DNA of 64,000 nt from HXMU1420-2 sp017643305 (GTDB lineage: Bacteria; Pseudomonadota; Alphaproteobacteria; Rhodobacterales; Rhodobacteraceae). The stretch spans positions 1,984,001 to 2,048,000 of the forward strand of contig OZ244249.1 in the NCBI GenBank assembly GCA_965217135.1. The letters are read 5' to 3'. The position numbers were made by a program, and so were the translations under genes. The notes beneath the pieces were generated by a model, which did not search any database, was not told the origin of the DNA, and saw only the letters and a list, made by a program, of their open reading frames with translations. Below, piece after piece: positions 42,266 to 51,182 of the stretch (its first letter is position 1; every line of letters begins with the position of its first letter).

Positions 42266-44083
42266 TCAATCCTCCGAATACCACCAGGTGTCGGCAATCA
42301 GGCCGGGCCTGTCCCCATAGATCGGGTAAACACCCGGCGTGTGAATGCGCCGGTCATGAGCGACGCGACCAATGTCGAATTGCCAGATCGGGATGACGTA
42401 ACGCCCGGTGGTCAGCACCCGGTCCAGCGCACGGGCGGCGGTGCGGAACGACCCGGGGTCTTCTGCGGTCAGCATACGGTCGATCATCGCGTCAATCGCT
42501 GGCGAGGACGCGCCCATAAGGTTGCGCGTGCCCGGCGTGTCGGCCACGGCGGAGCCCCAGTAAAGCCTTTGTTCATTGCCCGGAGAGAGGGACAGGTCGC
42601 GACGGAAGGTCATCATGTCGAAGTCCAGCTCGGTTTCTCGCGCGGCAAACTGAGCGCTGTCCACCAGTTCGGCACGTAGAGATATACCCAGCCGTTTCAA
42701 TGCGGCAGCGTAAAGCTCTATGATGGCTTTGTAGTCTGTGGCCCCCTGCCGCAGCAGCACGGTCACGTCGAACGGGGCGCCCGCGCTGTTTTGCAAGCGC
42801 CCATCAACCACCTGCCAGCCAGCCTCCTGCAGCAACGCCATGGCACGGCGCAGGTTGGCTCGGTTGCGGGCAGTGCCGTCACCTTCGGGCAATACGTAGC
42901 CCTCCAGTGTGCCGGGTGGCAGGTCTTGGGCAAAGGGTTGGAGCAAGGCGCGTTCTGCCTCCGGGGCCGGTCCGTGCTGCATGGCAAGCTGGGAGTTGGA
43001 GAAATAGGATGTGATCCGCGTTTGCGCTCCACCGGTGACCGTGTCGGTGATGAATTCGAAGTTGAAGGCCAACAGCATCGCTTCGCGTACGCGCCAGTCG
43101 TCAAACGGAGCACGGCGGGTGTTCATCACCAGCCCGGTCATGCCGGATGGCCGGTCATGGGGGATCTCGGTTTTTATCACGTCGCCCGCCTGGGCGGCAG
43201 GAAAGTCATAATTCGTGTCCCAGGCTCGCGCGTTGAACTCGCGCAGCACGGTCACTTCCCCGGCCTTGAACGCTTCGAACAGCACATCGCCATCGCCGAA
43301 AAACTCGATGCGCAGTTCATCGAAATTCTGGGTGCCGCGCCGGAATGGCAGGTTGTGGCCCCAGTAGTCGGGGTTGCGCCGCAGGGTCAGCGACCGGCCT
43401 GCATCCACCTTGTCCACTACGTAGGCTGCGGTGCCTATGGGCGCTTCGCTGAGGCCGGAATTGACAAAATCCTTACCCTCCCACTGGGCCTTTTTCAGGA
43501 TCGGACGCAGACCGGCGATCAGGGCCAGTTCACGGTCTGCCTGGTTGAAGGTCAGTCGCAGGTTGCGCGGGCCGGTCTGTTCGATCGTGTCGATCTTGGA
43601 CCAGAACCCGCGATACCGCAGGTGGCCCTGGGTGCCCAATGTCTCATACGACCAGATCACATCTTCGATGGTCACGGGTGACCCGTCAGAGAATCGGGCT
43701 TCTTCACGCAAGGTGAATTCCACCCATGACCGGTCCGGTGCGGTCTCAACCGATTCGGCCAGCAGGCCGTAAAGAGTAAACGGTTCGTCCCATGACCGTG
43801 CCAGCAGCGTCTCATATGCCCAGTATCGCAACTGCCATGGTACGTTGCCCTTCAGCACGAATGGGTTGAGGCTGTCGAAGCTGCCGACACTGCCAAACAC
43901 CGCCCGGCCACCTTTGGGCGCGTCAGGGTTGGAATAGGGGAGCGACACAAAATCAGGTGGCAACGCAGGGGTGCCATACATAGCTATGCCATGTTCGCTG
44001 TGCGCGGGCGGGGTAAGGCTGCCGAGAATCGCCACAATAAAGGTGCCAACTGCCGCTGCGCGTTGGAAAAAATCAGGTCCCAT
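42266..44083 (-). CDS. ABC transporter substrate-binding protein, family 5 (YejA-like)
   Basis: This 605-residue protein has an N-terminal signal peptide (about residues 1-29, cleavage after TPPAHS) and the SBP_bac_5 fold. The N-terminal AMYGTPALPPDFVSLPY segment and FDSLNPFVLKG resemble YejA, which binds peptides such as microcin C or muropeptide-derived ligands for a YejABEF system. No permease or ATPase gene is adjacent, so it is an orphan binding protein here. The promoter lies in the 44084-44513 region. Confidence 0.88.
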   Translation of the reverse strand: MGPDFFQRAAAVGTFIVAILGSLTPPAHSEHGIAMYGTPALPPDFVSLPYSNPDAPKGGRAVFGSVGSFDSLNPFVLKGNVPWQLRYWAYETLLARSWDEPFTLYGLLAESVETAPDRSWVEFTLREEARFSDGSPVTIEDVIWSYETLGTQGHLRYRGFWSKIDTIEQTGPRNLRLTFNQADRELALIAGLRPILKKAQWEGKDFVNSGLSEAPIGTAAYVVDKVDAGRSLTLRRNPDYWGHNLPFRRGTQNFDELRIEFFGDGDVLFEAFKAGEVTVLREFNARAWDTNYDFPAAQAGDVIKTEIPHDRPSGMTGLVMNTRRAPFDDWRVREAMLLAFNFEFITDTVTGGAQTRITSYFSNSQLAMQHGPAPEAERALLQPFAQDLPPGTLEGYVLPEGDGTARNRANLRRAMALLQEAGWQVVDGRLQNSAGAPFDVTVLLRQGATDYKAIIELYAAALKRLGISLRAELVDSAQFAARETELDFDMMTFRRDLSLSPGNEQRLYWGSAVADTPGTRNLMGASSPAIDAMIDRMLTAEDPGSFRTAARALDRVLTTGRYVIPIWQFDIGRVAHDRRIHTPGVYPIYGDRPGLIADTWWYSED

Positions 44084-44162
44084 TTTGGCAACAATCCTGC
44101 TCTGCCCTTTATTTCTTGATCCAAAGGCTAACCGGGGAACCCCGTCTTTTCAAACTTTTAGC

Positions 44163-44191
44163 TTGGACAATGTGCAGTAATTGATTATAAA
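44163..44191 (+). promoter_or_regulatory. Sigma-70-type promoter for an intergenic small RNA
   Basis: TTGGAC at 44163-44168 and TATAAA at 44186-44191 are separated by exactly 17 bp, matching the housekeeping -35/-10 pattern. The predicted transcription start is near 44198. There is no plus-strand ORF downstream before the terminator at 44245, so the product should be a short RNA. Confidence 0.6.
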
Positions 44192-44197
44192 GCTCGC

Positions 44198-44275
44198 ACT
44201 GCTCGATAGGTTTCTTGCCTGTATGAAACCTGCCTCAATAACTTAACGCCGGCTTCGTGCCGGCGTTTTTTTTTT
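44198..44275 (+). ncRNA. Candidate intergenic small RNA, about 75 nt
   Basis: Between the promoter (44163-44191) and a strong intrinsic terminator (44245-44275) lies a short non-coding stretch. It contains a hairpin AGGTTTC / GAAACCT (44208-44231, 10-base loop TTGCCTGTAT), a single-stranded linker around GCCTCAATAACTTA, and the terminator stem AACGCCGGC/GCCGGCGTT with a run of ten or more T. This is the classic layout of an Hfq-type trans-acting sRNA. The nearest plus-strand gene upstream ends near 41.5 kb, so the terminator cannot be explained by a coding gene. I do not recognise the family; it is not tmRNA, SRP RNA or RNase P. Confidence 0.6.
44245..44275 (+). terminator. Intrinsic terminator of the candidate sRNA
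   Basis: A perfect 9-bp stem AACGCCGGC / GCCGGCGTT with loop TTCGT is followed directly by a T-run to 44275. On the minus strand it would lack the T-run, so it terminates plus-strand transcription. Confidence 0.85.
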
Positions 44276-44513
44276 GCAGGTTAGTGGCCATGCTGAGCTT
44301 TGCCTGATGCCGACAAGCTACACAAAGATGCGTCTTCGGTTGGCTCCAGCACATATGCCTTTGACATTGTGGTGGACGGGCCCGGACGTCCGATCGCTTT
44401 CAACCATGGCATGTAGTGTGAAGGTTTACGCCTTGTGGTGTGCTGGAGCCATCATCCAACACGAGACCTGATAGATGGGCGCCGCAACCCTGACGGGGAG
44501 GGTCACGGTGCGC
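44276..44513. other. Non-coding interval with a 12-bp perfect inverted repeat
   Basis: No ORF with a ribosome binding site is visible in this part of the ppk2 downstream region. GGCTCCAGCACA at 44342-44353 and TGTGCTGGAGCC at 44439-44450 are perfect complements, enclosing 85 bp. Inside are smaller stems GGACG/CGTCC (about 44374-44391) and AAGG/CCTT around 44421-44434. It could be a structured RNA, a MITE-like element with 12-bp ends (no clear target duplication), or the ppk2 terminator region. Confidence 0.5.
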
Positions 44514-45428
44514 TCAGTACTTCTCTGGCACGTGCAGGTCTGGCGGCAACACCCGGCGTTCGTAGTCGGAGTTATAGACGCGTTCGGGCAACACCACGTC
44601 TTCATGCGGGACCGGGCCGTAGGGGATCAGGCTAAGCAGATGGTCCATGCAATTGAGACGCGCGCGTTTCTTGTCGTTGCCTTCGACGATGTACCACGGC
44701 GCTTCGGGGATGTTGGTGCGTGCGAACATCTCTTCCTTGGCCTTGGTATATTGTTCCCAGCGCACCCGGCTTTGCAGATCCATTGGGCTGAGCTTCCATT
44801 GCTTTAACGGATCGTGGATGCGCATGAGGAAGCGCAACTGTTGTTCTTCGTCGGTGATAGAGAACCAGTACTTCACCACCCGGATCCCGGAGCGCACCAG
44901 CATGCGTTCAAATTCAGGCACGTCGTTGAAGAACTCTTCCACCTGCCGGTCATTTGCAAAGCCCATGACCCGTTCCACGCCCACGCGGTTGTACCAGGAC
45001 CGGTCGAACAGAACGATTTCACCGCCAGCGGGCAGGTGTGGCACATAGCGCTGGAAATACCACTGTGTCTTTTCGCGGTCGGACGGAGCGGGCAGGGCGA
45101 CCACCCGTACAATGCGCGGGTTCAATCGCTGGGTGATGCGTTTGATCACGCTCCCCTTGCCGGCGCTGTCCCGGCCTTCGAACAGCACCACGATCTTTTC
45201 GCTGGTGTGCTGGACCCAGTCCTGCAGCTTGATCAGTTCGGACTGCAGTTTCAGCAGCTTGATGAAGTAATCCTTGCGCTCCAGCGATGGTGGGTGGGCT
45301 TCGCGATAGATGCGCCGGATTTCCAGCGACAGGGCCGGTTCGGAAATTTCCAGTTCGTAATCTTCGTCCAGCGTATCGGCCAGCTCTGCCGCCAGCCAAT
45401 CCATTCCGGGATCAAGTTCGTCTTCCAT
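44514..45428 (-). CDS. ppk2: Polyphosphate kinase 2
   Basis: This 304-residue PPK2-family enzyme has Walker A GRDSAGKG at residues 85-92, the lid block around PSDREKTQWYFQRYV, and Walker B FDRSWYNR at 141-148. The single domain of about 230 residues plus a short N-terminus fits class I PPK2, which phosphorylates nucleoside diphosphates using polyphosphate. It is divergent from the 3-hydroxybutyrate dehydrogenase gene across 160 bp. Confidence 0.94.
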   Translation of the reverse strand: MEDELDPGMDWLAAELADTLDEDYELEISEPALSLEIRRIYREAHPPSLERKDYFIKLLKLQSELIKLQDWVQHTSEKIVVLFEGRDSAGKGSVIKRITQRLNPRIVRVVALPAPSDREKTQWYFQRYVPHLPAGGEIVLFDRSWYNRVGVERVMGFANDRQVEEFFNDVPEFERMLVRSGIRVVKYWFSITDEEQQLRFLMRIHDPLKQWKLSPMDLQSRVRWEQYTKAKEEMFARTNIPEAPWYIVEGNDKKRARLNCMDHLLSLIPYGPVPHEDVVLPERVYNSDYERRVLPPDLHVPEKY

Positions 45429-45588
45429 CTCCGCCTCAAAGTCGTACAGGTCACGTCAGCCCTAAAAATCAGGGCAATGTAAAGATTCTGTAACAGGTGC
45501 AAATGCGGGCCTCGGCAGGACCGTTTCCCGTTTTCTTTGCAGTTGCAGCATGCCACTGTGTATCCAAACCTACCGACGGAGAAAACCC

Positions 45589-46362
45589 ATGTCATTGTCA
45601 GGAAAAACGGCTGTTGTCACTGGATCGAACTCTGGCATCGGTCTGTGCATCGCACGCACGCTGGCGCAGGGCGGCGCCGATATCGTGCTGAACTCTTTCA
45701 CTGATCGGGACGAAGACCATGCGCTGGCCGCCGAGATTACCAAAGAAACTGGCGTGACCGCGCGGTACATTCAGGCCGACATGTCCAAGGCCTCCGACTG
45801 TCGCGCGCTGGTGGAAAAGGCGGGTAAATGCGACATCCTGGTGAACAACGCGGGCATCCAGCACGTCGCCCCGATTGACCAGTTTCCGCAGGACAAGTGG
45901 GACGCGATCATCGCGATCAACATGAACTCGGCCTTCCACACTACTGCTGTTGCGTTGCCGATGATGCGCAAAGCCGGTTGGGGTCGGGTCATCAATGTGG
46001 CCTCGGCTCATGGTCTGCGGGCAAGCCCTTTCAAATCTGCCTATATCACCGCCAAGCACGGGCTCGTCGGCATGACAAAGACAGTCGCGCTGGAAACCGC
46101 GCAGGAGCCGATCACCTGCAATGCCATCTGTCCGGGTTACGTCCTAACACCTTTGGTGGAGGCGCAGATCCCAGACACTGCGCGCGAATATGGCATCTCC
46201 GAGGAAGAGGCGATTGAACAGGTGATCTTGTTGAAACAACCGTCGAAGGATTTTGTCACGGTGGAGCAACTGGCCGGCATTGCGACCTTCCTGTGCTCAC
46301 CGTCTGCCGACCAGATTACTGGCACGACAATTTCCGCTGATGGCGGCTGGACCAGCCAGTAA
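45589..46362 (+). CDS. bdhA: 3-hydroxybutyrate dehydrogenase
   Basis: This 257-residue SDR enzyme has the cofactor motif TGSNSGIG at 11-18, NNAG at 86-89 and catalytic Ser139, Tyr152, Lys156 (SAYITAKHG). The sequence around ASAHGLRASPFKSAY and CNAICPGYVLTPLVEAQI is characteristic of NAD-dependent D-3-hydroxybutyrate dehydrogenase. It links polyhydroxybutyrate or ketone bodies to acetoacetate. The ATG at 45589 follows ACGGAGA. The frame is open to 45550, but that part is not needed. Confidence 0.93.
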   Translation: MSLSGKTAVVTGSNSGIGLCIARTLAQGGADIVLNSFTDRDEDHALAAEITKETGVTARYIQADMSKASDCRALVEKAGKCDILVNNAGIQHVAPIDQFPQDKWDAIIAINMNSAFHTTAVALPMMRKAGWGRVINVASAHGLRASPFKSAYITAKHGLVGMTKTVALETAQEPITCNAICPGYVLTPLVEAQIPDTAREYGISEEEAIEQVILLKQPSKDFVTVEQLAGIATFLCSPSADQITGTTISADGGWTSQ

Positions 46363-46618
46363 ACCGCCCATGGCCGTGTCCGCATAAACCCGGCGCTGGA
46401 TGGCGGGTGCCCTGAATGGCGCTGTGTACCAGTGGGGCCATGTAAAAGCCGGGCACAAAGCCGGTCACGTGGCGGCGGACAGGTTTCTTGCGGCGCACAA
46501 GGGTGATCTGGTGCAGCGCAGTTTTGTGGATTTCCGGGAGATGCACGGAGAGAGGGCGCGCGCCAACAGTGGGCGCGTGTGGGTTCACAGCCATTTGCGC
46601 GAGACCCTGTTGGGGGCT

Positions 46619-47305
46619 CTATTCTTTCCCGTTACTTCCGTTTTTTCCCTTCCCATCAGGATTGGGATAAACGAGCCCCGCCGAGATCACCAGTTTGGCG
46701 GCATCCTCAACGCTCATATCCAGTTCGATCACGTCTTCTTCGGGGAAAAACAGAAGGAAACCGGAGGTCGGGTTCGGTGTGGTTGGTACGAAGATGCTCA
46801 GCAGTTTGCCGCCGGTTCCCGCACGTTCCGACACTTCGCCCTTGGCTGTGGTGGAAATGAACCCGATCGCCCAGATACCCCGGCGCGGGTACTGGATCAG
46901 GCAGGCTTTCTCAAAAGACCGTTCCGATTGGGCAAAGACGGTTTCGGAGATCTGCTTGATCCCGGAATAGATGGACCGGATCACCGGCATGCGGTCCACC
47001 ATTGTTTCGGCATAGCGGATCAGCGACCGACCGATCAGGCCCTTGGCGATCCAGCCCATGATGATGGTGAACAACAGGAAGATGATGACGCCCAGACCGC
47101 GCAGGTTTATGCCGATATAGCGTTCGGGCTGGAACTTGTCGGGGACCAGCGGCAGCACGACCCCATCGATCCAGCCAATCACGCTCCAGATCAGCCAGAT
47201 CGTCAGCCCGACCGGCGCAATCACGACGATGCCTGTCAGGAACGAAGCCCGTAACCCCGCCAGTAATCCCGGTCGCTTTGGTTTGTCATCAAACGGTGTG
47301 TTCAT
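46619..47305 (-). CDS. DUF502 family inner-membrane protein
   Basis: This 228-residue protein has two transmembrane helices (about residues 19-45 and 71-90) and a conserved soluble C-terminal domain with the DUF502 blocks DRMPVIRSIYSGIKQISETVF and FVPTTPNPTSGFLLFFPEEDV. The function of DUF502 proteins is not established. It stands between bdhA (convergent) and psuG (same strand, 61 bp upstream). The tail is short, Gly/Asn/Lys-rich (DGKGKNGSNGKE). Confidence 0.9.
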   Translation of the reverse strand: MNTPFDDKPKRPGLLAGLRASFLTGIVVIAPVGLTIWLIWSVIGWIDGVVLPLVPDKFQPERYIGINLRGLGVIIFLLFTIIMGWIAKGLIGRSLIRYAETMVDRMPVIRSIYSGIKQISETVFAQSERSFEKACLIQYPRRGIWAIGFISTTAKGEVSERAGTGGKLLSIFVPTTPNPTSGFLLFFPEEDVIELDMSVEDAAKLVISAGLVYPNPDGKGKNGSNGKE

Positions 47306-47366
47306 GCGTACTCACTTCTTCGGAGCGAGAGTTAAGCGCTTTGCGTGGTCGCTACAATGGCTCGCG

Positions 47367-48296
47367 TCACTTTCGGTGCGATCCGTCGTGCTGGCTGGTC
47401 AATGCGCAGGCAATTTCTGCCGCCAGCCGGGCATTGTTGCGGACCAGCGCAACGTTTGCGGTCAGGGACCGGCCTTCGGTCGCTTCGAAGATGCGCTGCA
47501 GCAGAAAGGGGGTCACCGCTTTGCCCACGATGCCCTGCGCGTCGGCCTCAGCCTGAGCGGCGGTAATGACCGGGACGAGATCTGGGGCCGGGATTTCATC
47601 CGCTGCGGGGATCGGGTTGGCCACCAGCTGCCCGCCTGGCAGGCCCAGTGCGGCGCGGGTGACATGCGCCTTGGCGATTGCTTCCGCAGTATCGAGCCTT
47701 AGAGGTGCGTCAAGATGCGAAGCCGCCGACCAAAAAGCTGGGAACGCGTTCTGTCCGTAAGCGATGACCGGCACGCCCAGTGTTTCCAGCACCTCCAGCG
47801 TCTTGTCGATATCCAGGATAGCCTTGGCCCCTGCGGCAACCACGGTGACAGGGGTTTGCGCCAGCTCATGTAGGTCGGCGGAGATGTCAAAGCTGCTTTC
47901 GGCCCCCCTGTGCACGCCGCCAACCCCACCCGTGGCAAACACAGCGATGCCAGCCAGATTGGCGGCGATCATCGTAGCGGCAACGGTGGTCGAGCCTGTG
48001 CCGCCCTGCGCGATACAGACGGCCATGTCTGCGCGCGACAGTTTCGCCACGCCGTGCGCCTGCGCCAGAGCTTCCAGAGTGGCATCGTCCAGCCCCACGT
48101 GCAGCGCGCCTTCCAGTACAGCAATGGTGGCGGGCACGGCTCCGGCGGCGCGAATATCGCTTTCTACCAGACGGGCGGTTTCCACATTCTGCGGATAGGG
48201 CATGCCGTGCGTGATGATGGTGCTTTCCAATGCTACGATAGGCGTGCCATCGGCGCGGGCGGCGGCGACTTCCGGGGAATAGGTGATCTGGATCAC
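47367..48296 (-). CDS. psuG: Pseudouridine-5'-phosphate glycosidase
   Basis: This 309-residue protein matches PsuG, with ALESTIITHGMPYPQN near the N-terminus, FATGGVGGVHRGAE at the active-site loop, and GQLVANPIPAADEI. PsuG cleaves pseudouridine monophosphate to uracil and ribose 5-phosphate. It overlaps the upstream PfkB kinase gene by 4 bp, forming the usual kinase-glycosidase pair for pseudouridine salvage in the cytoplasm. Confidence 0.95.
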   Translation of the reverse strand: MIQITYSPEVAAARADGTPIVALESTIITHGMPYPQNVETARLVESDIRAAGAVPATIAVLEGALHVGLDDATLEALAQAHGVAKLSRADMAVCIAQGGTGSTTVAATMIAANLAGIAVFATGGVGGVHRGAESSFDISADLHELAQTPVTVVAAGAKAILDIDKTLEVLETLGVPVIAYGQNAFPAFWSAASHLDAPLRLDTAEAIAKAHVTRAALGLPGGQLVANPIPAADEIPAPDLVPVITAAQAEADAQGIVGKAVTPFLLQRIFEATEGRSLTANVALVRNNARLAAEIACALTSQHDGSHRK

Positions 48297-49183
48297 AGCG
48301 GGGTATCTCCTGAAACATATGCGGCGGCAGCGGTCAGCGCGGTGGCCAGGGCGGTGTCCCTGTTTTCGCCCTGTGCCTCGGCGACGATATGGGCCGCCAT
48401 GAAGGTGTCACCTGCGCCCGTGACGCGGGTAATCCGAACCTCAGGCGGGGTGCGGGTTAGTACGCCTTCGGTGCTGCCATCGGCGGTGGTGTTGCCGCCA
48501 TCCGTAACCAGTACCCGATATGCGCCCCGGTCCAGCAGGGCCTGCGCGGCTTGCGCTGCAGTGTCAAACTGGGCCTGGCAGAGCAGCCCGGCCTCTTCTA
48601 GGTTGACGTAAAGGGTGGCGCGACCATGGGTCAGGAAGGGCAACAACCGTTCGGCTTTGCCCGGGGATGCCGGGGCAACGCGCAGGTCAGCGCGGGCGAA
48701 ATCAGGGCTGCGTGCAATGGTTTCCAGCAGCGGCTGGGTCAGGTTGCCATCCAGCGCGATCAGCCCGGCAAAGGGCGCCGCGGCGCTGCCCAACGTGCCG
48801 TCCTGTATTGGGCGCAGGATCTTGTCGCCTGCCGCCTCCAGCGAATGGGCGTCTGCAATAGCGGCGATCAGCCCGTTCGCGCCTTCGACAGCCATGTAAC
48901 GGTCTGTCGGCAGATCGTCGGAGCGATAAAGATGGTCGCAATTCAGCCCCAGATCCTCGCATGCGATGACCAGCTCATCCCCTTCGGCATCCTGCCCCAC
49001 TGCGCTGAGCAGGGTGGGGCGCAGGCCAAACCGGGCAAATGTCATGGCGATATTCAGCGCGACGCCGCCAGGCAAACGCGTGATACGCCCCGGTACGTCC
49101 GAGCCTTGCCTCATGTGGCTGGCCGATCGGCCGATCACGTCCCAAAGCACGCTGCCGACACAGAGAATGCGCAAATCAATCAT
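48293..49183 (-). CDS. psuK: PfkB family kinase, probable pseudouridine kinase
   Basis: This 296-residue ribokinase-fold protein has the PfkB signatures: GGVALNIAMTFARFGLRPTL in the N-terminal half and VTGAGDTFMAAHI with the catalytic Asp near the C-terminus. Overlap by 4 bp with psuG indicates that its substrate is pseudouridine. The specific name rests on this context; the PfkB fold is directly visible. Confidence 0.88.
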   Translation of the reverse strand: MIDLRILCVGSVLWDVIGRSASHMRQGSDVPGRITRLPGGVALNIAMTFARFGLRPTLLSAVGQDAEGDELVIACEDLGLNCDHLYRSDDLPTDRYMAVEGANGLIAAIADAHSLEAAGDKILRPIQDGTLGSAAAPFAGLIALDGNLTQPLLETIARSPDFARADLRVAPASPGKAERLLPFLTHGRATLYVNLEEAGLLCQAQFDTAAQAAQALLDRGAYRVLVTDGGNTTADGSTEGVLTRTPPEVRITRVTGAGDTFMAAHIVAEAQGENRDTALATALTAAAAYVSGDTPL

Positions 49184-49240
49184 CGTCGCTATCTGGCCTG
49201 TAACCCCGGCCCACGCAACCCGTCAGAACAGCAACTTCCG

Positions 49241-50032
49241 CTACTTCACCGCAAAGGTCAGCGCGGCCCACAGCGATTCCCATACCGCGCCATTGTCAAA
49301 TTTGACCGGCCGCAGCACCACGGCATCCAGCAGGTATGTGTGTCCGGACGTGACGGGCACCTGTACCTCGCCTTTGGCGTCGGTGCGCAGCAGCGTGACA
49401 GTCACTGTGCCGTCAGGGGCACGGTCGAACGCCTCCACCTGCGAATCGGCACGGGGCATACCCTGATAGAGCACACGCACGGCAAAGCTGTCGCCGGGGT
49501 CGGTGTAGGGGTTGGTCAGCGCAACAAATTCCGTTTCCATCCCGGTGGCAGCATCTGCGCCTGCGCCATCGCCGACCGCGACCAGAGCCTTGGCAAACCG
49601 CGTGTAGCTTTCCTTGAACCCAGTCTCCGGCAGGCCGCGCGCGTCGTGGCGGGCGCGCATGTCGGGGAAATCCTTGTGATCGGCAAAGGCCTGGAACTTT
49701 TCCCATGTCGTGTAGGTCAGAAGGCTGGGCGTGGTTTCATGCACGATCACCCATAGCCCATCCGCACCCGCCGTGGTGGCCATCGCGGGAACGTCGCCCA
49801 TGCGGCCTTGCACTGGTTCCATCCCATCCGGCCCGATCAGATCGAACCGCGCTATGCTGCGTTCGAAATAACCCAGCCCAACCCCTTTAAAGGTCTGGCC
49901 GTTGCGGATATTGGCCACCAAAGGCCCGCCGGTTTCGACTTGATACTTCTCGGGATCAATCCAAAACTCATGCGCGGCAGCGGGTTTGCACACCGCATGG
50001 AAAGCCAGAAGGCAGATAAAGAGCAAGCGCAT
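49241..50032 (-). CDS. DUF4198 family periplasmic protein
   Basis: The start at 50032 gives MRLLFICLLAFHAVCKPAAAHEFWIDP, a signal peptide followed by the DUF4198 N-terminus with the HEFW motif. Later blocks include LRTDAKGEVQVPVTSGHTYLLDAV. DUF4198 proteins are often placed with metal (Ni/Co) transport genes, which fits the divergent hupE-like gene 15 bp away. A GTG at 50059 would overlap that gene. A metal-handling role is inferred from context only. Confidence 0.82.
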   Translation of the reverse strand: MRLLFICLLAFHAVCKPAAAHEFWIDPEKYQVETGGPLVANIRNGQTFKGVGLGYFERSIARFDLIGPDGMEPVQGRMGDVPAMATTAGADGLWVIVHETTPSLLTYTTWEKFQAFADHKDFPDMRARHDARGLPETGFKESYTRFAKALVAVGDGAGADAATGMETEFVALTNPYTDPGDSFAVRVLYQGMPRADSQVEAFDRAPDGTVTVTLLRTDAKGEVQVPVTSGHTYLLDAVVLRPVKFDNGAVWESLWAALTFAVK

Positions 50033-50047
50033 GGAGCCGTTCCCATT

Positions 50048-51175
50048 ATGATATCTCACAAGCTGCGCTTCATTGGTCTGCTGTCAAGTCTTTTGGTCAT
50101 GCTGGCTGGGGCCATGGCATCAGCGCACGAAGTGTCGCCAACCATTGCCGATCTGGAGATTGATGGGGGTGAACTGACGCTCAGCCTGCGGATCAATGTC
50201 GAAGCCTTCGTGGCCGAAATCAACCTCGATGGGCTGGAAGACACCAACGCCACCAATGAGGCGGAGCGCTACGACGAATTGCGCGCCTTGCCTCCGGAAA
50301 CGCTGGCCCCAATGGTTGAAGCCTTTTTCTCTGACTGGGCCAACAATATCGAGGTGGAGGCCGCCGGGTCTGTGCCGCTGAGCTTTGGCAGCGTCGTGAT
50401 TGATCCAGTTGGCGATATCGAGCTGCCGCGCGACACGGAATTGGTCCTCACGGGCAATGTGCCAGACAGCGCCCGCATGGTGCGGCTAAGATGGCCTGAA
50501 GGCGCGGGGTATCTGGTGCTGCGGCAGCAGGGGGTGGAGGAGCCCTACACCGGCTTTCTTGTCGGTGGGGAGGCATCACCGCTGTTTGCCATTGCTGGCG
50601 GCGGGGCCCAGACCGGGTGGCAGGCGTTCTTGTCGTATATCCCTGTCGGATTTGACCACATCCTGCCCAAGGGTCTGGACCATATTCTGTTCGTGCTGGC
50701 CCTGTTCTTTCTAAGCACCGGGTTGCGTCCGCTGCTGTGGCAGATCACGGCCTTCACGCTGGCGCATACGGTGACACTGGCGCTGGGGGCATTGGGGTGG
50801 GTACAGGTGCCTGCCGCCATCGTAGAGCCATTGATTGCGGCTTCCATCGCTTTTGTCGCGGTGGAAAATCTGTTTACCAACACGCTCAGCCGCTGGCGGC
50901 CGTTGGTGGTGTTCGGCTTCGGCCTGTTGCACGGGCTTGGCTTTGCCAGCGTGCTGGGCGAATTCGGCCTGCCACAGGACCAGTTCATCCCGGCACTGAT
51001 CGGGTTCAATATCGGGGTAGAGCTGGGTCAACTGGCAGTGATCGCCATTGCGTTCCTGATGGTGGGGTACTGGTTTGGTCGCAAACCGTGGTACCGGACG
51101 CGGATCGCCATGCCTGCGTCAGCCGTTATCGCATTGATCGGGGTATACTGGATGATCGAACGCGTTTTCCTCTAA
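50048..51175 (+). CDS. HupE/UreJ family membrane protein
   Basis: The ATG at 50048 gives a signal peptide (GLLSSLLVMLAGAMASAHEV) and a periplasmic domain of about 170 residues. A six- or seven-helix HupE/UreJ domain follows, beginning GFDHILPKGLDHILFVLALF with the conserved His/Asp set, and LLHGLGFASVLGEFGLP. HupE proteins are nickel or cobalt permeases, usually linked to metalloenzymes, although none is adjacent. The long frame back to 49808 is antisense to the DUF4198 gene. The two divergent genes start only 15 bp apart. Confidence 0.87.
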   Translation: MISHKLRFIGLLSSLLVMLAGAMASAHEVSPTIADLEIDGGELTLSLRINVEAFVAEINLDGLEDTNATNEAERYDELRALPPETLAPMVEAFFSDWANNIEVEAAGSVPLSFGSVVIDPVGDIELPRDTELVLTGNVPDSARMVRLRWPEGAGYLVLRQQGVEEPYTGFLVGGEASPLFAIAGGGAQTGWQAFLSYIPVGFDHILPKGLDHILFVLALFFLSTGLRPLLWQITAFTLAHTVTLALGALGWVQVPAAIVEPLIAASIAFVAVENLFTNTLSRWRPLVVFGFGLLHGLGFASVLGEFGLPQDQFIPALIGFNIGVELGQLAVIAIAFLMVGYWFGRKPWYRTRIAMPASAVIALIGVYWMIERVFL

Positions 51176-51182
51176 GGCCCGC

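Noticed and set aside
44198..44275. Known housekeeping RNA (SRP RNA, tmRNA, RNase P)
   Set aside because: Length is too short and none of the signature sequences is present (for example the SRP GGAAGG-type tetraloop region or a tmRNA tRNA-like end).
46363..46618. Gene between bdhA and DUF502
   Set aside because: Frames on both strands (for example minus 46316-46594) lack start signals and family features or run antisense into DUF502.
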